Below are positions 62,641 to 64,000 of a DNA stretch of 64,000 nt, piece by piece (positions within the stretch are counted from its first letter, which is position 1; each line of letters opens with the position of its first letter). The stretch is from Streptomyces sp. ALI-76-A. GTDB lineage: Bacteria; Actinomycetota; Actinomycetes; Streptomycetales; Streptomycetaceae. The stretch spans positions 6,014,001-6,078,000 of the forward strand of contig NZ_JASVWB010000002.1 in the NCBI RefSeq assembly GCF_030287445.1, read 5' to 3'. Position numbers and translations under genes: made by a program. Below the pieces are notes generated by a model. The model did not search any database. It had not been told where the DNA came from and saw nothing but the letters and a program-made list of their open reading frames with translations.

Positions 62641-62825
62641 CTCCCAGACGTGGTCGAGGACGGCACCGGACTCCTCGCCATCGGCGAACCGGCCCGGGTC
62701 ACCTCCACCGCCCGGCCCGGTACCGCGGGCCGGCGGCCGTCGTCCAGGTCCTCGCCCCCGGCCGTCCCGCGGCCGAGGATCTCCCCTGGGCGGTCGCCGC
62801 ACTGCGGGCACGGGCGGGCGGCTAG
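62641..62825 (+). pseudogene. possible frameshifted gene remnant
   Basis: The 286-bp gap between the GNAT start and the EF-hand gene shows two in-phase blocks with the GC-rich third positions of real genes. One is TLPDVVEDGTGLLAIGEPAR (62638-62730), the other AAVVQVLAPGRPAAEDLPWA to a TAG at 62825, in a different frame. This looks like the end of a decayed gene. I cannot name the family. Confidence 0.3.
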
Positions 62826-62885
62826 TCTGACCTGCGTCAGTACGACAGCACGTGATCAGCAGGACGAGGGAAAAGGGGCGGATCG

Positions 62886-63098
62886 GTGGCGGACATCGAC
62901 GAGGCACGCAAGCACTTCGAGCGGATCGACACGGACGGCGACGGGTTCATCACCGCCGCCGAGTTCAAGACCGCCCTGGCGCAGCAGGGCGACTGGAACG
63001 TCACCGAGACGGTGGCCGAGGCGATCATCAAGTCGCGTGACCTCAACGGCGACAAGGTCCTCTCCTTCGACGAGTTCTGGTCGTACCTGAACAAGTGA
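62886..63098 (+). CDS. small EF-hand calcium-binding protein
   Basis: This 70-residue protein has two EF-hands: DTDGDGFITAAE (about residues 15-26) and DLNGDKVLSFDE (about 52-63). All calcium-coordinating positions are filled. It resembles the calcium-buffer calerythrin/CabB-type proteins of Streptomyces. GTG start, AAAAGGGG about 9 nt upstream, terminator immediately after. Confidence 0.9.
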   Translation: MADIDEARKHFERIDTDGDGFITAAEFKTALAQQGDWNVTETVAEAIIKSRDLNGDKVLSFDEFWSYLNK

Positions 63099-63111
63099 CG
63101 TGAGCGGAAAG

Positions 63112-63137
63112 AGGGGGGCGCCCGAAGGCGCCCCCCT
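63112..63137 (+). terminator. terminator of the EF-hand gene
   Basis: AGGGGGGCGCC-CGAA-GGCGCCCCCCT is a perfect 11-bp stem with a stable CGAA loop, 13 nt after the stop. Confidence 0.88.
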
Positions 63138-63267
63138 TCCTCATGTCCGGTGCCGGACCCGCGCGTCCGGCGGCTGCCGGCCTACGGAGGAACAGCCGGC
63201 GGGCACCCGGGGTTCATGTACAGACAGACGTATGTGTGTGCATCGACCTGACCTGGAAGGGCCTGTC

Positions 63268-63427
63268 ATGAAGATCGGCATCATCGGCGCGGGCAACATC
63301 GGCGGCAACCTCACCCGGCGGCTCACCGCCCGGCACCCCGGTGTACGGCCTGCGGGCCGGCGTGGAGGAGGTCACCAAGGCGCTGGCCGAGGCGAGCCCG
63401 CAGCGCGGCTCCGACGCCCGCGGGTAG
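63268..63427 (+). pseudogene. internally deleted NAD(P)-binding (F420 reductase-like) gene
   Basis: The ATG at 63268 opens MKIGIIGAGNIGGNLTRRLT, a perfect Rossmann start of the NADPH-F420 oxidoreductase type. After about 23 codons the sequence jumps frame and continues as TPVYGLRAGVEEVTKALAEA to a TAG at 63427, like the end of such proteins. Roughly 150 residues of the middle are missing, so this is a deletion remnant with a frameshift at the junction. GGAAGGG precedes the start. Confidence 0.6.
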
Positions 63428-63457
63428 GCGCGGGCGCGTCCGGCGGCGCCTATAACC

Positions 63458-63600
63458 GGGGCGGGCGCGGGCAGGCCGACGTCTGGGGCGGGCGCGGGCA
63501 GGTCAGGCCGACGTCTGGGGCGGGCGCGGGCAGGTCAGGCCGAGGTCGGGGGGCGGGTGCGGGCAGGCCACGCCGAGGTCGGGGGGCGGGTGCGGGCAGG
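63458..63600 (+). repeat. ~32-bp minisatellite downstream of the MOSC gene
   Basis: Four to five units of about 32 bp (GGGGCGGGCGCGGGCAGG core, then TCAGGCCGACGTCT or CCACGCCGAGGTCGG) run from 63458 to the MOSC stop at 63601. Units differ by indels and substitutions. There is no spacer structure of CRISPR type. Confidence 0.75.
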
Positions 63601-64000
63601 TCAGACGACATCGAGGGGCCGGTGCGGCCCGTCCGGCAGTTCGGCCCGCACCGGGTCGCCGGGCCGCACCACCCCGCCGGTCACGACCACGCCCATGATC
63701 CCGGACCGGAGCCGCGGCCGGCCCGCCGCGTCCCGCCCCACGACCTCCTTCAAGAGGCCCTTTTGAAACGTGTCGATCTGCGCACACGGGTTCCGCAGTC
63801 CGGTCACCTCGACGACCGCCTCGTCCCCGAGCCGCAGCAGCGTCCCGGCCGGCAACCCCAGCAGGTCGATCCCACGGGTGGTGACGTTCTCCCCGAGCTG
63901 CCCGGCCGCGACCTCGAACCCGGCCGCCGCGACCTCCTCGAACAACTCCTCGTGCATGAGGTGCACCTGCCGGAGATTGGGCCGCGTGGGATCCCTCCGC
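63601..64000 (-). CDS. MOSC-domain protein (N-terminus beyond window)
   Basis: The leftward frame is open to the window edge (RRDPTRPNLRQVHLMHEELFEEV at the edge), so an internal ATG/GTG near 63966 is not the start. Features are the GQLGENVTTRGIDL motif and the conserved Cys in GLRNPCAQIDTFQKGLL, typical of MOSC (molybdenum cofactor sulfurase C-terminal) domains. These handle sulfur or molybdenum-cofactor-linked substrates. At least 133 residues are present. Confidence 0.88.
   Translation of the reverse strand, partial: RRDPTRPNLRQVHLMHEELFEEVAAAGFEVAAGQLGENVTTRGIDLLGLPAGTLLRLGDEAVVEVTGLRNPCAQIDTFQKGLLKEVVGRDAAGRPRLRSGIMGVVVTGGVVRPGDPVRAELPDGPHRPLDVV

Noticed and set aside
63458..63600. CRISPR array
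   Set aside because: The units are contiguous tandem copies without unique spacers, and no cas genes are present.

Overview
The window is chromosomal DNA from a Streptomyces or very close relative. It is strongly GC-rich, third codon positions are almost all G or C, and GTG and TTG starts, ATGA/GTGA gene overlaps and leaderless starts are common. Two genes carry the rare TTA codon. Gene content and order resemble the S. coelicolor core region around SCO5400-SCO5465 as I remember it; this is recall, not a search.

Layout. 1-6.2 kb: an AIM24-like protein (cut by the window edge), two small DUF3817 membrane proteins, a thiamine-binding protein, a MarR regulator, isobutyryl-CoA mutase large subunit icmA behind a striking palindromic promoter, a convergent TetR gene, and a thioredoxin-TPR protein. 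6.2-9.6 kb: a three-gene envelope operon (DUF6230, DUF6114, Ser/Pro-rich protein) behind a 650-bp leader with two TTACT/AGTAA dyads. 9.6-15.9 kb: central carbon metabolism (pyk, ackA, pta leftward; pfkA divergent). 16-20.9 kb: an HTH gene, a relic of a sugar ABC permease, a membrane protein, and a CitA/DcuS-type two-component system divergent from dicarboxylate transporter dctA. 22.5-27.5 kb: a TetR/MFS efflux pair with a three-site operator, an SDR/Lrp pair and a MerR-thioredoxin pair. 27.6-29.9 kb: a HelD-like RNA-polymerase-associated helicase. 30-42.7 kb: the GlgE alpha-glucan pathway (glgE, treS, pep2, glgB leftward; glgP rightward) with a subtilase gene between glgE and glgP. 42.7-45.5 kb: a DUF1990 protein and a secreted M4 metalloprotease. 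45.8-53 kb: an operon of four ABC exporter half-transporters (two heterodimer pairs). 53-64 kb: glgX, two tandem L,D-transpeptidase lipoproteins, an enoyl-CoA hydratase, an RsbW-like kinase with a TTA codon, a divergent deacetylase plus a beta-propeller lipoprotein, a GNAT enzyme, an EF-hand protein, gene relics with a minisatellite, and a MOSC protein (cut by the edge).

How the genes work together. GlgE, Pep2, TreS and GlgB interconvert trehalose, maltose-1-phosphate and branched alpha-glucan; GlgP and GlgX degrade glucan; PfkA, Pyk, Pta and AckA carry carbon to acetate. Many regulators sit beside the gene they probably control.

Most notable observations: two nearly identical 169-bp palindromic mobile elements (MITE-like), each ending exactly on the CTAG that supplies the TAG stop of the adjacent gene; a GlgB with a roughly 180-residue histone-H1-like Lys/Ala tail; an ABC heterodimer whose two ATPase domains have lost complementary motifs; a near-perfect operator palindrome filling the icmA promoter spacer; and two TTA-containing genes that should depend on the bldA tRNA.
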